Part shown: piece by piece, positions 10,637-21,785 of the stretch | Numbering within the stretch: the first letter of the stretch is position 1 | Layout: the number at the start of each line of letters is the position of its first letter | Assembly (NCBI RefSeq): GCF_000143415.4 | Contig: NW_003314265.1 | Location: 3,004,559-3,068,558, forward strand | From: Selaginella moellendorffii | Lineage: Eukaryota; Streptophyta; Lycopodiopsida; Selaginellales; Selaginellaceae | Reading direction: 5' to 3' | Length of the DNA stretch: 64,000 bases | Position numbers and translations under genes: made by a program | The notes under the pieces: model-generated | Databases searched by the model: none | What the model saw: the letters and a program-made list of their open reading frames with translations, nothing else | Told to the model about the DNA's origin: nothing

Positions 10637-12620
10637 GAATCGGTACCCTAGAAACGTGTTGCGGATCTGCTCATCCACAAGGTTGGGTATGATGTTAGTG
10701 GAACTGTCGTACCCAGGCAAAACACGTGTTGCACGTTCGCTATCACGAAACCCATCATGTGTGTTTCTGCAGAAGGCATGATAGGTCCACATCATAACTT
10801 GGAAAATAAAAATGTTTAGAAATTAGATAAAAATATAAAATACATACTCACCTTTTCAGGCTTCCCTTGGACGCCCCTCGTATCAACGCCAATAGGATCC
10901 ATAATGCACCCGGAAGAGAATGACTTAAAATGAACTTCTGCTGCGCATGTCATAAGCTCATACATCCAGTTGGGGTCGTTCGGTAGGATGAAGACGACAT
11001 GGCTAGCTTCGAGCATAAGTACTTCGGACAATAGGAATGCATCGCGCAAGTGGTCAGGTGTGAGAAAGTTCCAATCCTCAACTTTCCCATCGATATCTGA
11101 AAGACCATCTGGAAAGTCGAAGAGAATGAAGTCCGCAACTGGGAGCACGGGCCTTTGTATCTTTCGGCACCAACGGTTGAACTGGCGGCGTATATCCATG
11201 TTGATGTCGTCTTCCGTGAAAGATGTCAATAATCTACTGTAAGAGCCAATGAAGATACCCACAATGCCTCGTTGTGTTATTGGGGACACAGGACGGACCT
11301 ATAAAAGAGCTAAGTGAATGAAAAAAGTAATAAATAGTATGATACCGTCATATAGCGTGTTGTCGATGAGAGTTCCTCCAACTCCTCTTCACGAGCATCT
11401 CGTCGAGCTGGAATGAAATTACTACCAACAGTCATTGCTGCAAAAAACATGTATTACCACCTTTAGTTTGTAAAATTCACTTTTGCTTACCTCGAGGTCG
11501 ACGTGATATTCTGTGAACCACTTGATCATCGTTATTTACTGGTAAAACCTGATCCGGATCTTGGTTGTTTGATGGTTGAATTGGAGCCTGTTCCTGACTG
11601 TCTGGTGGTGGAACATGAACTTGATCTGGAGTTTCCTCATCCTCGTCTCCATCGTCACTTGCATTGCCATCGTTGCTAGCATTGATAATTTCCTCGCGAT
11701 CTAGTGTAGAGGTCTCCTTCCCTAGGAGCTCCAACTCCCAAGGGCATTCTATCTTCTGTGCCTTTGGAACTCTCGCAAACATTGTTGGATACATTCCTCC
11801 ATCTCTTACACCCTTTGCAACAAGTCGAGTGCAAACTGGTGCCTCAAATGGCATGCCTCTATATCGAAGATACCTGTAAACAATATATATTAAAAAACAG
11901 TCTTATAAATCATATTATACCTATAAGCTGCACGTCGCATGAAATAAGGTTGATCATGTTGGCAATCATAAGTTGTTGTGCTTGTAGACTTCTCTGGCAG
12001 CCACCCCTCTTCGATCCCTTCCAATGACGTGTTGATGTAGGTGTCGAAAGACATGAATGTGCCATCTGGATCGTCACCAATGTGTGGTGCCAAGAACTTC
12101 TCACCTTCACTTATAGTTTGTGTGATGTAGACAGCCCTTCTCATCATGTTCTCAAATAGTTCTGGCAGTCCTTTCTCTCTGTTCATCAAGCAGACATTGA
12201 GGAACTCCAGAGTCTCTATCTGTTGCTTATATGGAAGCTTTGATTTTGCGATATTGTAAATCATGTCATCTGGAGTTTTGTTCACTGCAAAAGTAACATA
12301 TGCATAATTAAGAAAAATGAAGTGTGATAAAAAACTTACATTCATGAGAAGAAATTTCAGCTATAGTCTCTAGCCACTCCTTCGGCCTGCGATTGTCTGC
12401 AATGCATACTAGTTTCTTCAACTTTGAGGACTTTGCATGCTGAATTTTGTGCTCAATTTGTACAAACTCAGCTGAGAGCTCTTCCCGACTCTTCTCCGGA
12501 TATGCAAGTTCGTAAGCATCCTGCTTGACCTTCACCAAAGGCTAAAAACCAAAACAATTAAAAGAGGGTTTTATAAAATAAAAGGGAAAGACATACCTTA
12601 CACCACACAGCGAGCATAAA

Positions 12621-12625
12621 ACTGA
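12621..12625 (+). repeat. TSD of the solo LTR in transposon 1 (left)
   Basis: ACTGA at 12621-12625 and again at 14365-14369. Confidence 0.9.
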
Positions 12626-14364
12626 TGTAAGCGACTAAATTTTCCATTCTACTTTAGTCACTTAACCACACCTCTGACCACTTGGAGGAGTCTCATTCAC
12701 AACCTCCATAAGTCCAATCCAGGACTTGGGACTTGCTAGCCCCGAGAATGGCATCCATGCCACTCAACATTTGCACTTGGTCCAAGTGCTCCACGTGTCC
12801 GATCCCATGACCGACACTCAAAGGTACCACCGACATAGCAGCCCGTTACGCTAAGGCCATGCCCAATCACCTTTGCCACACTGGTAGTCCAATACCACTT
12901 GCATTACCGTCTTGGCTCTCCAAGACTAAGCAAACCATCCGTGAGTGGTCATCTCAGATCCACTCCTTAGCATCCTTAGGATGCCCACCGACAAGGGGAA
13001 TAGCCTTCCCCAATATCCCTCTGTTAGTCCCCACTAAGTCCTTTTCTGCCCCTGGCCGTGTTTGCCAACACTGCCACTGGATCGAGACCCACAGGCCCGA
13101 CCACTAAGTCCCACGGTCCTCTGGGACTTCCTCACCACACGACTGTGTCCTTGGTCACTACCCCAGAGGACTGCTCCTCTTCCTTTCCACAGTCTGGGCC
13201 TTTGGGACAACATTTCGGAACACCGTGGCCTTACGCGAGCCACCTGGGTACTCTCCTCGCCTTCTGCCCTTGGGTGCTCTAGCCATGGGCTTAGAGCGGG
13301 TTCCGTTGAGCCACACCAGGTATCCAAGTAGGTAGTGCCACCCACACTTGGACTGGGAGCATCGGCCAGTCGATCTCCCGGGGGAACTAGAGCCGGCTCT
13401 TGAACACTTCACCAAGCTACCCTGCTTGTCGGTCTGTGTTCACTCTAGTCTTGGACTTCCCAGTGGGCAGCTCATCACCCAACACTGGGTCCGGCCTTCC
13501 TGGGCCAAACTGGCCTTTCCTGGCCAAACTGGCTCCACTGCAGTCCTCCCCCTACTATACTTTTGGAGCTCACCAAACCCCCCAGGGTCTGGGAGACGAA
13601 CGCTTTGGGCTTTCACCCTCTCAGGCTCCGGACTCGGACTCGGACTCGGACTCGGACTCGGACTCGGCCTCGGCCTCGGTATCGGCCTCGGTCTCGGTCT
13701 CGGTCCCGATCTCGGTCTCGGTCTCGGTCTCGGTCCCGGTCTCGGTCTCGACTTCGGACTCCATCTCGGACTCCATCTCAGACTCCATCTTGGACTCCAT
13801 CTCGGGTCCATCTCAGACTCCATTTCGAGTCCATCTCGGACTCCATCTCGGGTCCATCTCGGACTCCATCTCGGACTCCATTTCGGGTCCATCTCGGGTC
13901 CACCTCGGACTCCATCTCAGACTCCATCTCGGACTCCATCTCGGGTCCATCTCGGACTCCATCTCGGACTCCATCTCGGGTCCATCTCGGACTCCATTTC
14001 GGACTCCAACTCGGGTCCATCTCGGACTTCATTTCGGACTCCAACTCGGGTCCATCTCGGACTCCACTTCGGACTCCAACTCGGGTCCATCTCGGACTCC
14101 ACTTCGGACTCCAACTCGAGTCCATCTCGGACACTTCCACGTGTCATGTGTTGGTCCTTTTGGGTCCCTTTTTGGAGCCTCGCTTTTTGCTCGCTTCGTG
14201 CTCGTTCCTCGAGCACTTCGTTGGGAGTTCCACTCCCGCTCTTGACTTTTCAAGTCGGAGCTTTTGGTCCAAACGTGTTACGCTCGTTTGGCTCTCGCTT
14301 CAGCCACTACCACGTGGCGCCCTTTCCGACTCTACTTTGGGTCCTAGGGATTTTGTGTCTCACA
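12626..14364 (-). mobile_element. Solo LTR of family A inside the ParB/methyltransferase-like gene
   Basis: Reverse-oriented: TGTAAGCGACTAAATTTTCC (LTR end) at 12626 to GTGTCTCACA (LTR start) at 14364, flanked by ACTGA. It splits exon 3 after codons for WFNNPIS; removing it with one TSD copy restores the frame. It contains the family A minisatellite (13620-14130), which produces repetitive frames of 281 and 354 codons that I do not regard as genes. A solo LTR implies recombination between the two LTRs of a former full element. Confidence 0.9.
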
Positions 14365-15240
14365 ACTGATTGGGTTGTTGAACCAAGTTGTACCGTCATT
14401 TCGAGTGCGTGAGTGCCGAACAAGTGTTGCGAGATCATCACCATAATGTTGGCGGATGTCATCCTCACTCAAGTTTGCCAAAAATCGAAGTTGCTCGATG
14501 TCATGGACAAGATTTTGTTTTTGAACAGCGAACTGCCCAAGCCTACATTTAAACACAACAAAACAAGTTAAAGTGGAGTTAGAGGTAAAATTATAAAACT
14601 TACGCATTGGTCTTTTGGCAGGCCAAGATAAGTCTGTTGACATCCAAAGGTCCCCTCGCATAGACATGGCCGACTGGAACGTTGATATGGTAGACAGGAT
14701 CATCGCGAAAATGATCATCGATACACTTCATCCAAGCTCCATATCGGTGGTTACCGTCAATAATTTGGAACATTGTCCCCGCAAGCTGTCGAGTCTCAGG
14801 ATGTCTGATAAGCATGTCATCAAATTCTAGGGACTTCCTCCTCCAAATAGGATCCCAGCTATTCACAATCTCGGGTGTGACAGTAATGATCTCCGTTGTT
14901 CCTGGCTTGCAAAAAGAGACTAGAAACATACCGATATTTGTTGCAAGGCCATTTTGTTTGAACAAGCTGTATATATCCGGGTTGACATACTTGGATGCTG
15001 TGCGGACAAGGTTCGTCTGCTGCAAACGGCAAAGGGGGATTTCTCTGATCAAGTCACAAGGGCCTGGCCACTTGAGCGCCTCAAGTGTTTGGTGAACTGC
15101 TTTTTCCCTTGTCCGCATAATAGTCTCTTGGAAGCGCTTGTCCACCACGTTGTCAGGAAGGTCTGCAACTCTTTCAGCTCCAGGCTGTTCCTCAGGTTCC
15201 CTATCGTGAACACCACTAGATTGCCCAACTTCAGGGATTT

Positions 15241-15480
15241 GCGTTGGTGGTGGTGGCGGTGGTGGCGGGGGCAAAGGCAATAGTGGCAGTGGTGGTGGCA
15301 ATGGTGGTGGTGGCGGTGGCGGCGGGGGCAGAGGCAATAGTGGTAGTGGTGGTGGCAATGGTGGTGGTGGCAGTGGCGATGGAGGTGGTGGAGGTGGTGA
15401 TGGAGGTGGTGGAGGTGGCGATGGCGGTGGTGGAGGTGGTGATGGTGGAGGTGATGGTGGTGGAGGTGGTGAATCTTTAT
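15241..15480 (-). repeat. Proline-coding GGTGGTGGC-type microsatellite
   Basis: Plus strand reads GGTGGTGGCGGTGG-like; on the gene's strand it encodes a PPPPPSPPPP tract of about 75 residues between the N terminus and the ParB-like domain. Probably a flexible linker prone to length change. Confidence 0.85.
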
Positions 15481-15689
15481 CTAAATGTGTCTCTGTTGTG
15501 CCAATGGACATGTCGATTGTGATGTCGTCGTCAGTGCCAAATTGAACTTCTCGTGTCTTTTTGGCTCCAACAACCTTTTTCTGTGTTACAATTTTCCTTT
15601 TCTGCAAGAGAAAAAGTTTTGTTAGTCAAACTAAATAAAGATAATGAGAAATTCAAACAGTCAAAGAGAAAAAAAAAATCAAGTGGGCC

Positions 15690-16030
15690 TAGACTCCACC
15701 TCGGGCACTTTGGCTGCCCAGGGGCCCGAGGTTATTCAAATAAGCTCGGCCCCTCCGACCCCTAAAGTGCCCGAGGTCGAGCTCGGGCCAGCCACCTCAG
15801 GCACTTCGGTGGCCGCTGCGGAGCTCGACCTCGGGCAGTTTTGCTCGCCAAGGGGCCGAGGTTATTGAATAACCTCGGCCCCTCGGCAAGCTAAAGTACC
15901 CGAGGTGGCCGGCCGGAGCTCGACCTCGGGCAGTTTTGCTCTCCGAGGGGCCGAGGTTATTTGAATAACCTCGGCCCCTCGGCAAGCAAAACTGCCCGAG
16001 GTGGCCCGCCGGAGCTCGACCTCGGCCAGC
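15690..16030. repeat. GC-rich inverted repeats in intron 1 of the ParB/methyltransferase-like gene
   Basis: Three tandem units with ACCTCGGGCAGTTTTGCT and its reverse complement. The best palindrome is about 80 bp, centred near 15963 (GAGGTTATTTGAATAACCTC at its core), with a second centred near 15868. The DNA or transcript could form a long hairpin in the only long intron of this gene. Confidence 0.8.
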
Positions 16031-16169
16031 AAAGAAGCAATCAAGAAAAAAAAAGGGAAGAAATGGAATGGAAGCAATGGACTCAAAAAATGGAAGTGGA
16101 AGCAATCAAATCGAAACTCACCCTTGGCGGCATCTTTCCTCCCTCGATTTCTTGATCGTGCTAGATTTC

Positions 16170-16452
16170 TTGTGCGCTCAATCTCTCCCGCTCGCGCACT
16201 CAATCTCTCCCGCTCGCGCGCTCAATCTCTCTTGCTCGCGCGCTCAATCTCTCCTACTCGCGCGCTCAATCTTTCCTGCTCGCGCGCTCAATCTCTCCCG
16301 CTCGTGCGCTCAAACTGTCCTGCTCGCGTGCTCAATCTCTCGATCTCTTGCACGCTCAATCTCTCGATCTCTTGCACGCTCAATCGCTCGATCTCTTGCA
16401 CGCTCAATCCCTCGATCTCCTTCGCGCTCAATCTCTCGATCTCTCGCGCGCT
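16170..16452 (+). repeat. Tandem CGCTCAATCTCTC repeat
   Basis: About a dozen 19-24 bp units of CTCAATCTCTC joined by CGCTCGCG- or GATCTCTTGCACG-type spacers, drifting along the array. CpG-rich compared with its AT-rich surroundings. Confidence 0.9.
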
Positions 16453-16490
16453 CCACTCACGATGCGAACAGTAACCTAATCTTGGCAGCT

Positions 16491-16529
16491 ACCCTAACCC
16501 TAATCCTGACGGCTGCCCTAACCCTAACC
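16491..16529 (-). promoter_or_regulatory. Telo-box cluster
   Basis: ACCCTAACCCTAAT and CCCTAACCCTAACC, i.e. TTAGGGTTAGGG-type repeats on the minus strand. Telo-boxes (AAACCCTAA) are known plant promoter elements. The array is too short to be a chromosome end. Confidence 0.6.
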
Positions 16530-17350
16530 AATCTCTAATCCTGGCCGTTCATTCCAAATAACCTAAATCTCAACCATCACAATATCTTTGATCTTATTTT
16601 ATCTTATCATTATTATTATATGTAAATTATGCTTCTTTATTTTGTATATTTTAATGATGGTATAACTAGCACCTATCAACATTTCTGTTATTAGAGATAT
16701 GATATTATATTTTACAAATTATCTAGAAAAGATGCATTCTCATCACTATTTTGTACATATTTTGGAATCGTTACAAGAACTTCAAAGAGTATAAATAAGG
16801 CACGTTAAAATATGTTGTACTATATCCATCTATGAATGGATGAATCCTCATCCAGAAATTTATTTTGTACTGTATTAGATCCTAAACAATAGGCACGTGC
16901 TTTAAATGTCATTGAGCAGTGTTCACAATTATGGATAAAACTTGAGTTGTACTACGAATCAAATCTGTTATTGAAGAATAAGATTTGACAAGATTTATTA
17001 TCATCTACCACTTAAAATTTGACAACATGACATATCACATGTGCTGATAGTTAGATTGGATCTCTTGGTTTGACACGTTATAGCAGAATGTCATTACTGG
17101 TATCATTATTAACTATCAAACTTCACGTACTGAAAATCTTTCCTTGGATTTATGTGTATACATGCATCAGACATCATAATAGATGACAGTAATATTAATA
17201 CTATCACACTTACACATGTTAAATTTGCTATAGAATTTAAATTCATTTTGTACATTGTCTTCTTATTACTCTATTTAAATTTCAATTATGTTTCACTATA
17301 GATTTTTACAAGTAGCATAAAGAGAGAGAACTCCAAAACCTATTGAGAAG

Positions 17351-20300
17351 GATGGAGAGGTTTCTTCTTCATTTTTGAGATCACCCACCTCTTTCATTCT
17401 CTCAGAGTATTGTTTCTGAAAGTTTTTTATGTCGGCGTTTTGATCTTCGTCTTGGCTCTATTTCTTTAGAGGCTGTGATCCGCAACGACACTGATATAGT
17501 TGCATACTCGGAGTTTCTTCTTTCTGGTGTGGGCGAGGGTGGACAACAATGGGATTTACAAAATTCCAAGTCGAAGGAGATTTGAGTGTTTGGATCTCCA
17601 GTCAAAATGCCAAAATGCGCTCCAGCGAAAGTGAATGTGAAGCAAGAGTCAGTCGTTATCCTCTCGTCCTTTTCTAGTTCAAGTGAAGATGTTATGCTAG
17701 TGTCGGCGCCAAATTCACCAGCTCCAGCTCCAACTTCAGCAATATTCAAAGCCGTTAGCAATGCTTTCCAGTTTTCACGCCTCTCAATCGACGTGCACTT
17801 GTTTTTGTATAGGCTTGTGAGTGAGCTTCCATCCTCCTACAACGGCAACATTTTCTTCGAGCTACCACCTCTTGTCAGCAGCACAGGTTCCAAACGGAAG
17901 GAGATGGAAACCAAGCAGGATGTCCACAATTGGTGCAAGATCAAGACCACACATTTCCAACATTTTAGAGGCACAGTGTCTATAGTTCATTGTGTCGGGC
18001 ATTTAGATTGTGTGGATGAAGTATGCAATCGAGACCGCTCTAGAAACTCTATATTTTTCGAAGGGTCTGCAGTCAATCCTCCAGCCTGTGACACCATTGC
18101 TGTTGGATTCAAATGTCGATTCTGCAAAAATGCTCCTCTATGTCGTGCTATCTGCGAGGCCAAGATGTACTACTTTCTTCCACAGGATGGAGTGGCTGGA
18201 AGAGCTGCAGTGCATGTTGGCACACATATGCATCCAATGCAGGAAGGGATACAAAGGAGTTCTCTCAACCATTTCAAAGATGCTGTACAGGAAGAGACTA
18301 TGAGAAACTCATCTGCAACTCCGAAGCATGTTCAGAAGACCGTCCTCAAGGATTTTATCGCAAATACCTTACTCAATCCAGGTTGCCAAAAGACTCAATT
18401 AAACGAGGCTAGCTTGCGGGACTTACTACGAAGAGTACAACCTGCTACTAGCCTAAGGAGGTACATCCGTTATTTTTCATACGTTATAATAATAATTTTT
18501 TCTTACATTATATTGTTTAGGATAAAATCTTGGATGTGTGAATCTCGAGAGGGGAAGTTGCAATCAAAAATTGACTCCATCCTTGAATTGAAACGGACCT
18601 GTCCATACGAGTTCATCCACGGAAGTTTGTTTCCAGACCAAATTGTGAATGAGCAAGAGCGCCCCTTCGTCTTCAAAATGTCTACCATGGGCCCTGCCTC
18701 TGGCGTAGATCTTGTCTCCCGAATGGACATGTTTGGGTCCAGTGACCTTGCAAATGCATGGGTAAATTTTGACCATATGGAGCGTGTATCCGGTTGGACA
18801 ACCATGGGAGCTCATGTGTATGATCCAAGGTAATTTTTATTCTCATTATATTGAAATTGTTATAATATTTATGTTTTCATTGGCTACGTTGTAACTTAAC
18901 AATTGCGACAGCAGAGTTTAAAGTACAAGATCAGACAGCACAGGAAATATTTTGGAAGTCCCTCTCTGATATTGTCCTAAAGCAGACTGGTAAGCCTGCA
19001 AACTTTCGTGGTTTCATGGCAGATGGGGCTGGTGCAAACTGGAATGGTATCCGAGCAGTTTTTGGGAATGGTCAACCATTGGAAGGTCGTGAGAGGACTT
19101 GTGAGTTCCATTGGGCTCAAAGCCTAAACCAGCACTGCCACCTTATCAAGCCAGAGTTTCAATCAATATTTAAGGAGTTGTGCAAACAATGGCAGGTTGC
19201 ACCTTCTGAAGAAGAGCATGAGGCAAAAACAAACGAGATCCGAATGTGGTGGCGTGAAGATGGCCATACAGACGTAAGTTGCTTACCACAACTTGAGTCA
19301 TGGTTAGGATGGTGGGAAGTTAGGATGTTCCAATGGAGACATCACTCTTTTCAGGTTGGTTTATATTTTTTCTTCTCCTTTTATTACCTTTTAATATTGC
19401 CTTTTCCATTAGGATCAACCACTTGAGGACCTTGCATACACCCCAACTGTGAATCTCTCCGAAAGTAAGCATTGGAGTTGGCGTTCCTCTGAGGCAGGGA
19501 AAGGGAAGATGAGTCTATACGAAGCCTGTCTATCAGATTTGATACGTGCTATAGAGCAATCTTCAAAAGCACTGGCATTCGAGGAAGGAAGATACATGGG
19601 AACAGGGCCTTCTGTTGAGATGTTACATGATAGGATGAAGAGAAAATTAACTCCACCCGCCCGAACAGTGGCAACTGCAGTTGAGGAAGTGGTCCGTGGC
19701 ACATCTATGGAGTACACTCCCCGAGCTTCTATTGGTGATATGAAGACTGTCCGCTCAAAGCGTCGTTTTTCCTTTGCTGGGGAAGATGTTGGTACGGACC
19801 TTGGAGCAAAAAGCTCCCACAGGCCTGATGTCGAGTACCATTCTGCTCCAAGACACCGCTCTCGGATTGAGCCACCTCAAGTGGCTGATGAAGAGAGTAC
19901 ATCGCAACAAGTTGAAATTGCTTACTGTAGTGTGGAGCCGAAGCAATGGGCAATCTGACGTGTGCCAGCAAAATCAAATGTAAGGTGTGTGGGGATGCTT
20001 CCGAGGGGCAAGTGTTGGGCCTGGATTCGTGGTGAAAAATCTGCTTCTGTTCCAGCCCCATGTTTCTATGGGGAACGAAAGCAAGTAGGATTTTCAAGAT
20101 GGTGCTGGCTATATTGTTGCAATACCGACGCCAACCATACGAAGCGGCTTGAAGACACTATAGTGACTAAACCTGATGCAGTACCTAAAGAATGGCCGGT
20201 TGTTAATGGGGTCGCACTCACCTCGGATGAGATTGAAAACCTTGAGAAATCTGGTTTTAATCTTGAGAGGAGAGTTGGAGACATGAGTGACAGGAGCAGG

Positions 20301-20685
20301 ACTATTCCTACAGAGATGCACAGGAGGCCAGCACGAAAAGGTAAAGCAGTTAAATTTATTGGTCTCCAAGCAGAAGCAAGGTAAAATAAACTTGGCTCAA
20401 ACACTTGAGTGTGAGATTCTCTCTACGAAGTACATCACTACGCTTGCAAAGGAGTACATAGTCAAAACAGAAGGTGGAGAGTACACAATTACCATTCACG
20501 ACTTTCTTTCTTGCACATGTCCAGACTTTACGAAGCGCGAGGAACATGGGAAGGCATATGCTCCTTGCAAGCATATGTACTACATCTTCATCAACATCTT
20601 GCACCAGGATCCTAAAGTGGATATTCATATACACCAAGCAAGCCTTACTATTGCTGAGTTGCAGAAAACTTTTGGAGCTAATTAG
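17351..20685 (+). pseudogene. MULE-like transposase with SWIM zinc finger, transposon 1
   Basis: The N-terminal part at 17403-17582 ends in a single TGA (17583-17585). The 17586-18833 frame holds a zinc cluster (GFKCRFCKNAPLC...HVGTHMHP), WVNFDHMERVSGWTTMG and VYDPR. Exon 18895-19354 holds FMADGAGANWNGIRAVFG and RTCEFHWAQSL, like the catalytic Asp region and C-x2-H of MULE transposases. Then comes 19413-19958, a degenerate stretch with stops and a frameshift, and a C-terminal SWIM finger (SCTCPDF ... APCKHMYYIF, C-x-C...C-x-H) at about 20510-20590, the usual C-terminal position in MULEs. Introns at 18461-18520 (60 bp), about 18834-18890 and 19355-19412 (58 bp). The protein would excise and reinsert the element; this copy is broken in several places. 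Confidence 0.75.
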
Positions 20686-20776
20686 ATTTCTCCAACACTA
20701 TCGATGTTTATTCTCTATCAATAAAACTTATTATACTTTATATAATTAATAAAAATGTGCTTTTTCATTTCACTTT

Positions 20777-21235
20777 TCATTTTATATGCTTCCGAGTGTT
20801 CTTCTCGCAATACTGCCCATAGTACTCGTGTGTCTCCATTTCTGTCTTTACCATCAAATTCTCAAAAAAGATTTCATGGTAGTCTTTCGGGTGTGTGATG
20901 TTGCAGTGTGTCGCAAGAGCATATATACCATCATACTGATCATTGCCATTGTTTCCACCAGACGCTAGAAAACATATGGGGCACTTCTTGAAAGTGGCAG
21001 AATTGCACTTTTCTAAAACAAGTAAGAGGGCATTCTTTTTCACCCAATTTGTTGTACCCTCTGTCATTGCATTTATCTCCAACTCATGATCACTATCCTC
21101 ACTATCCTCTCTTTCATTCTCTTGTGTGATTTGGTTATGCTGTGCAATGGGATAGTTATTGCATCTCCTAGCCCTTGAGCTCTGGGAAGAAAGATTATGA
21201 GAGTTAAAATTACCAACACTAGAACCCATAGACAT
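20777..21235 (-). CDS. Zinc-finger protein ZF-b of transposon 1
   Basis: 152 codons from the ATG at 21235. Ser/Asn-rich N terminus with SSRARR, an acidic segment (EREDSEDSDHELE), then KKCPICFL, ATHCNITHP and a C-terminal basic end. The Cys/His pattern resembles ZF-a at the other end of the element. Uninterrupted, unlike the neighbouring large genes. Function unknown; plausibly a small accessory DNA-binding protein. Confidence 0.6.
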   Translation of the reverse strand: MSMGSSVGNFNSHNLSSQSSRARRCNNYPIAQHNQITQENEREDSEDSDHELEINAMTEGTTNWVKKNALLLVLEKCNSATFKKCPICFLASGGNNGNDQYDGIYALATHCNITHPKDYHEIFFENLMVKTEMETHEYYGQYCEKNTRKHIK

Positions 21236-21723
21236 TTGTGGGTGTATTTCCCTTTTTTCGAATGAGAGTGTGAATGAAGATCTATAAATTCTAGACAGTA
21301 TGCTACGACAAACCCCTCAAGAATGTATTCTACAAAGAACCAAGTCTTTCTTTTATATGCAATAAGCTTACATCAACGGTTATTTTTTTTCCTTTCAAAC
21401 GGTTATATGGCTTCACATAGAATCTTATTTCAAATTTAATAATTTTTTAATTCTGACAAACCTAACATTTACTAGCCAGAAAGCATAGAGTACAAATTTA
21501 AAGAAGTGACAAGAATACTCTTTTTTCAAACATTTTATTTTATGTTCTAACAAATGTCCCTATCATTGCATGTAGTAAATATTTAAATTATTAGAACAAA
21601 ATGTGTTCTTTAGAACATTTTTATCTATATAATATATAGAGAGTTATTAAATTATTAGGTTCGCCATAACCTTAAAATTTTAAAATTTATAATGTTTGTA
21701 CTAAATTACAATTGAAAATTGAG
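21236..21723. other. Right subterminal region of transposon 1
   Basis: AT-rich; likely promoter of ZF-b and subterminal DNA. No gene seen. Confidence 0.4.
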
Positions 21724-21777
21724 CTCAACTCGTGAGCTCAACTCTTCAACTCGTGAGCTCAAGTATGGTCCGCGCCC
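21724..21777 (-). repeat. Right terminal inverted repeat of transposon 1
   Basis: CTCAACTCGTGAGCTCAACT... to GGTCCGCGCCC; pairs with 8062-8110. Followed by the TSD GATCAACT at 21778-21785. Confidence 0.8.
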
Positions 21778-21785
21778 GATCAACT

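Larger units (their letters stand above)
10227..16133 (-). pseudogene. ParB-like plus DNA-methyltransferase-like fusion gene of transposon 1
   Basis: About ten exons on the minus strand: 16133-16122, 15601-14604, 14542 to about 12600 (split by the solo LTR), 12542-12340, 12284-11921, 11873-11491, 11437-11346, 11298-10852, 10797-10440, 10389-10227. Introns are 47-61 bp except intron 1 (about 520 bp). The protein starts MPPRKRKIVTQKK, a likely nuclear signal, then a long Pro run (about 15480-15230), then a ParB/sulfiredoxin-like domain with FQIIDGNHRYGAW (about 14740-14780). An acidic linker follows, then FILFDFPDG where a beta-class N4/N6 methyltransferase would have DPPY, and finally TPSAIQVLLELYCPPDG followed by VIDCTAGSGSMVEAA, matching motif I (DPFAGSGT). 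The order IV then I and the roughly 200-residue gap fit that class. The DPPY site is altered, so activity is doubtful. Defects: TGA at 10636-10634, the LTR, and a possible 1-nt frame slip at the exon 8/9 junction. Confidence 0.75.
16134..17350. promoter_or_regulatory. Divergent promoter region of transposon 1
   Basis: Lies between the start of the ParB/methyltransferase-like gene (16133, minus) and the first plausible transposase ATG (17351, plus). It holds tandem CGCTCAATCTCTC units with CTCGCG (16170-16452), telo-box repeats (16491-16504 and 16516-16529) and about 800 bp of AT-rich DNA. Transposon 2 has the same layout at 50493-53368. Confidence 0.55.
8062..21777. mobile_element. Giant DNA transposon 1 (MULE-like, 13.7 kb)
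   Basis: Bounded by 8-bp TSDs and by imperfect terminal inverted repeats: left GGGGATGGTCCAAAGTTGAG, right (reverse complement) GGGCGCGGACCATACTTGAG, 14 of 20 identical. Further GAGCTCA-rich inverted sequence follows. Five genes are visible: a small SPYYTPG gene, a zinc-finger gene, a ParB-like/methyltransferase-like gene (minus), a MULE-like transposase (plus) and a second zinc-finger gene (minus). A 1739-bp solo LTR inserted later, so the original length was about 12 kb. An 8-bp TSD is slightly short for MULEs (usually 9-11 bp). Confidence 0.85.

Noticed and set aside
13348-14412. Long frames of 354, 281 and 268 codons with Gly/Leu/Ser/Asp/Arg repeats
   Set aside because: They lie in the minisatellite of a solo LTR, are open in several frames on both strands because of 6-bp periodicity, and recur in every family A LTR.
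15244-15522. Plus-strand Val/Ala-rich frame, could look membrane-spanning
   Set aside because: Antisense of the proline tract of the ParB/methyltransferase-like gene.
10227-16133. Bacterial contamination as the source of the ParB/methyltransferase-like gene
   Set aside because: The gene has many GT-AG introns, lies inside TIRs and TSDs and is interrupted by a plant solo LTR.
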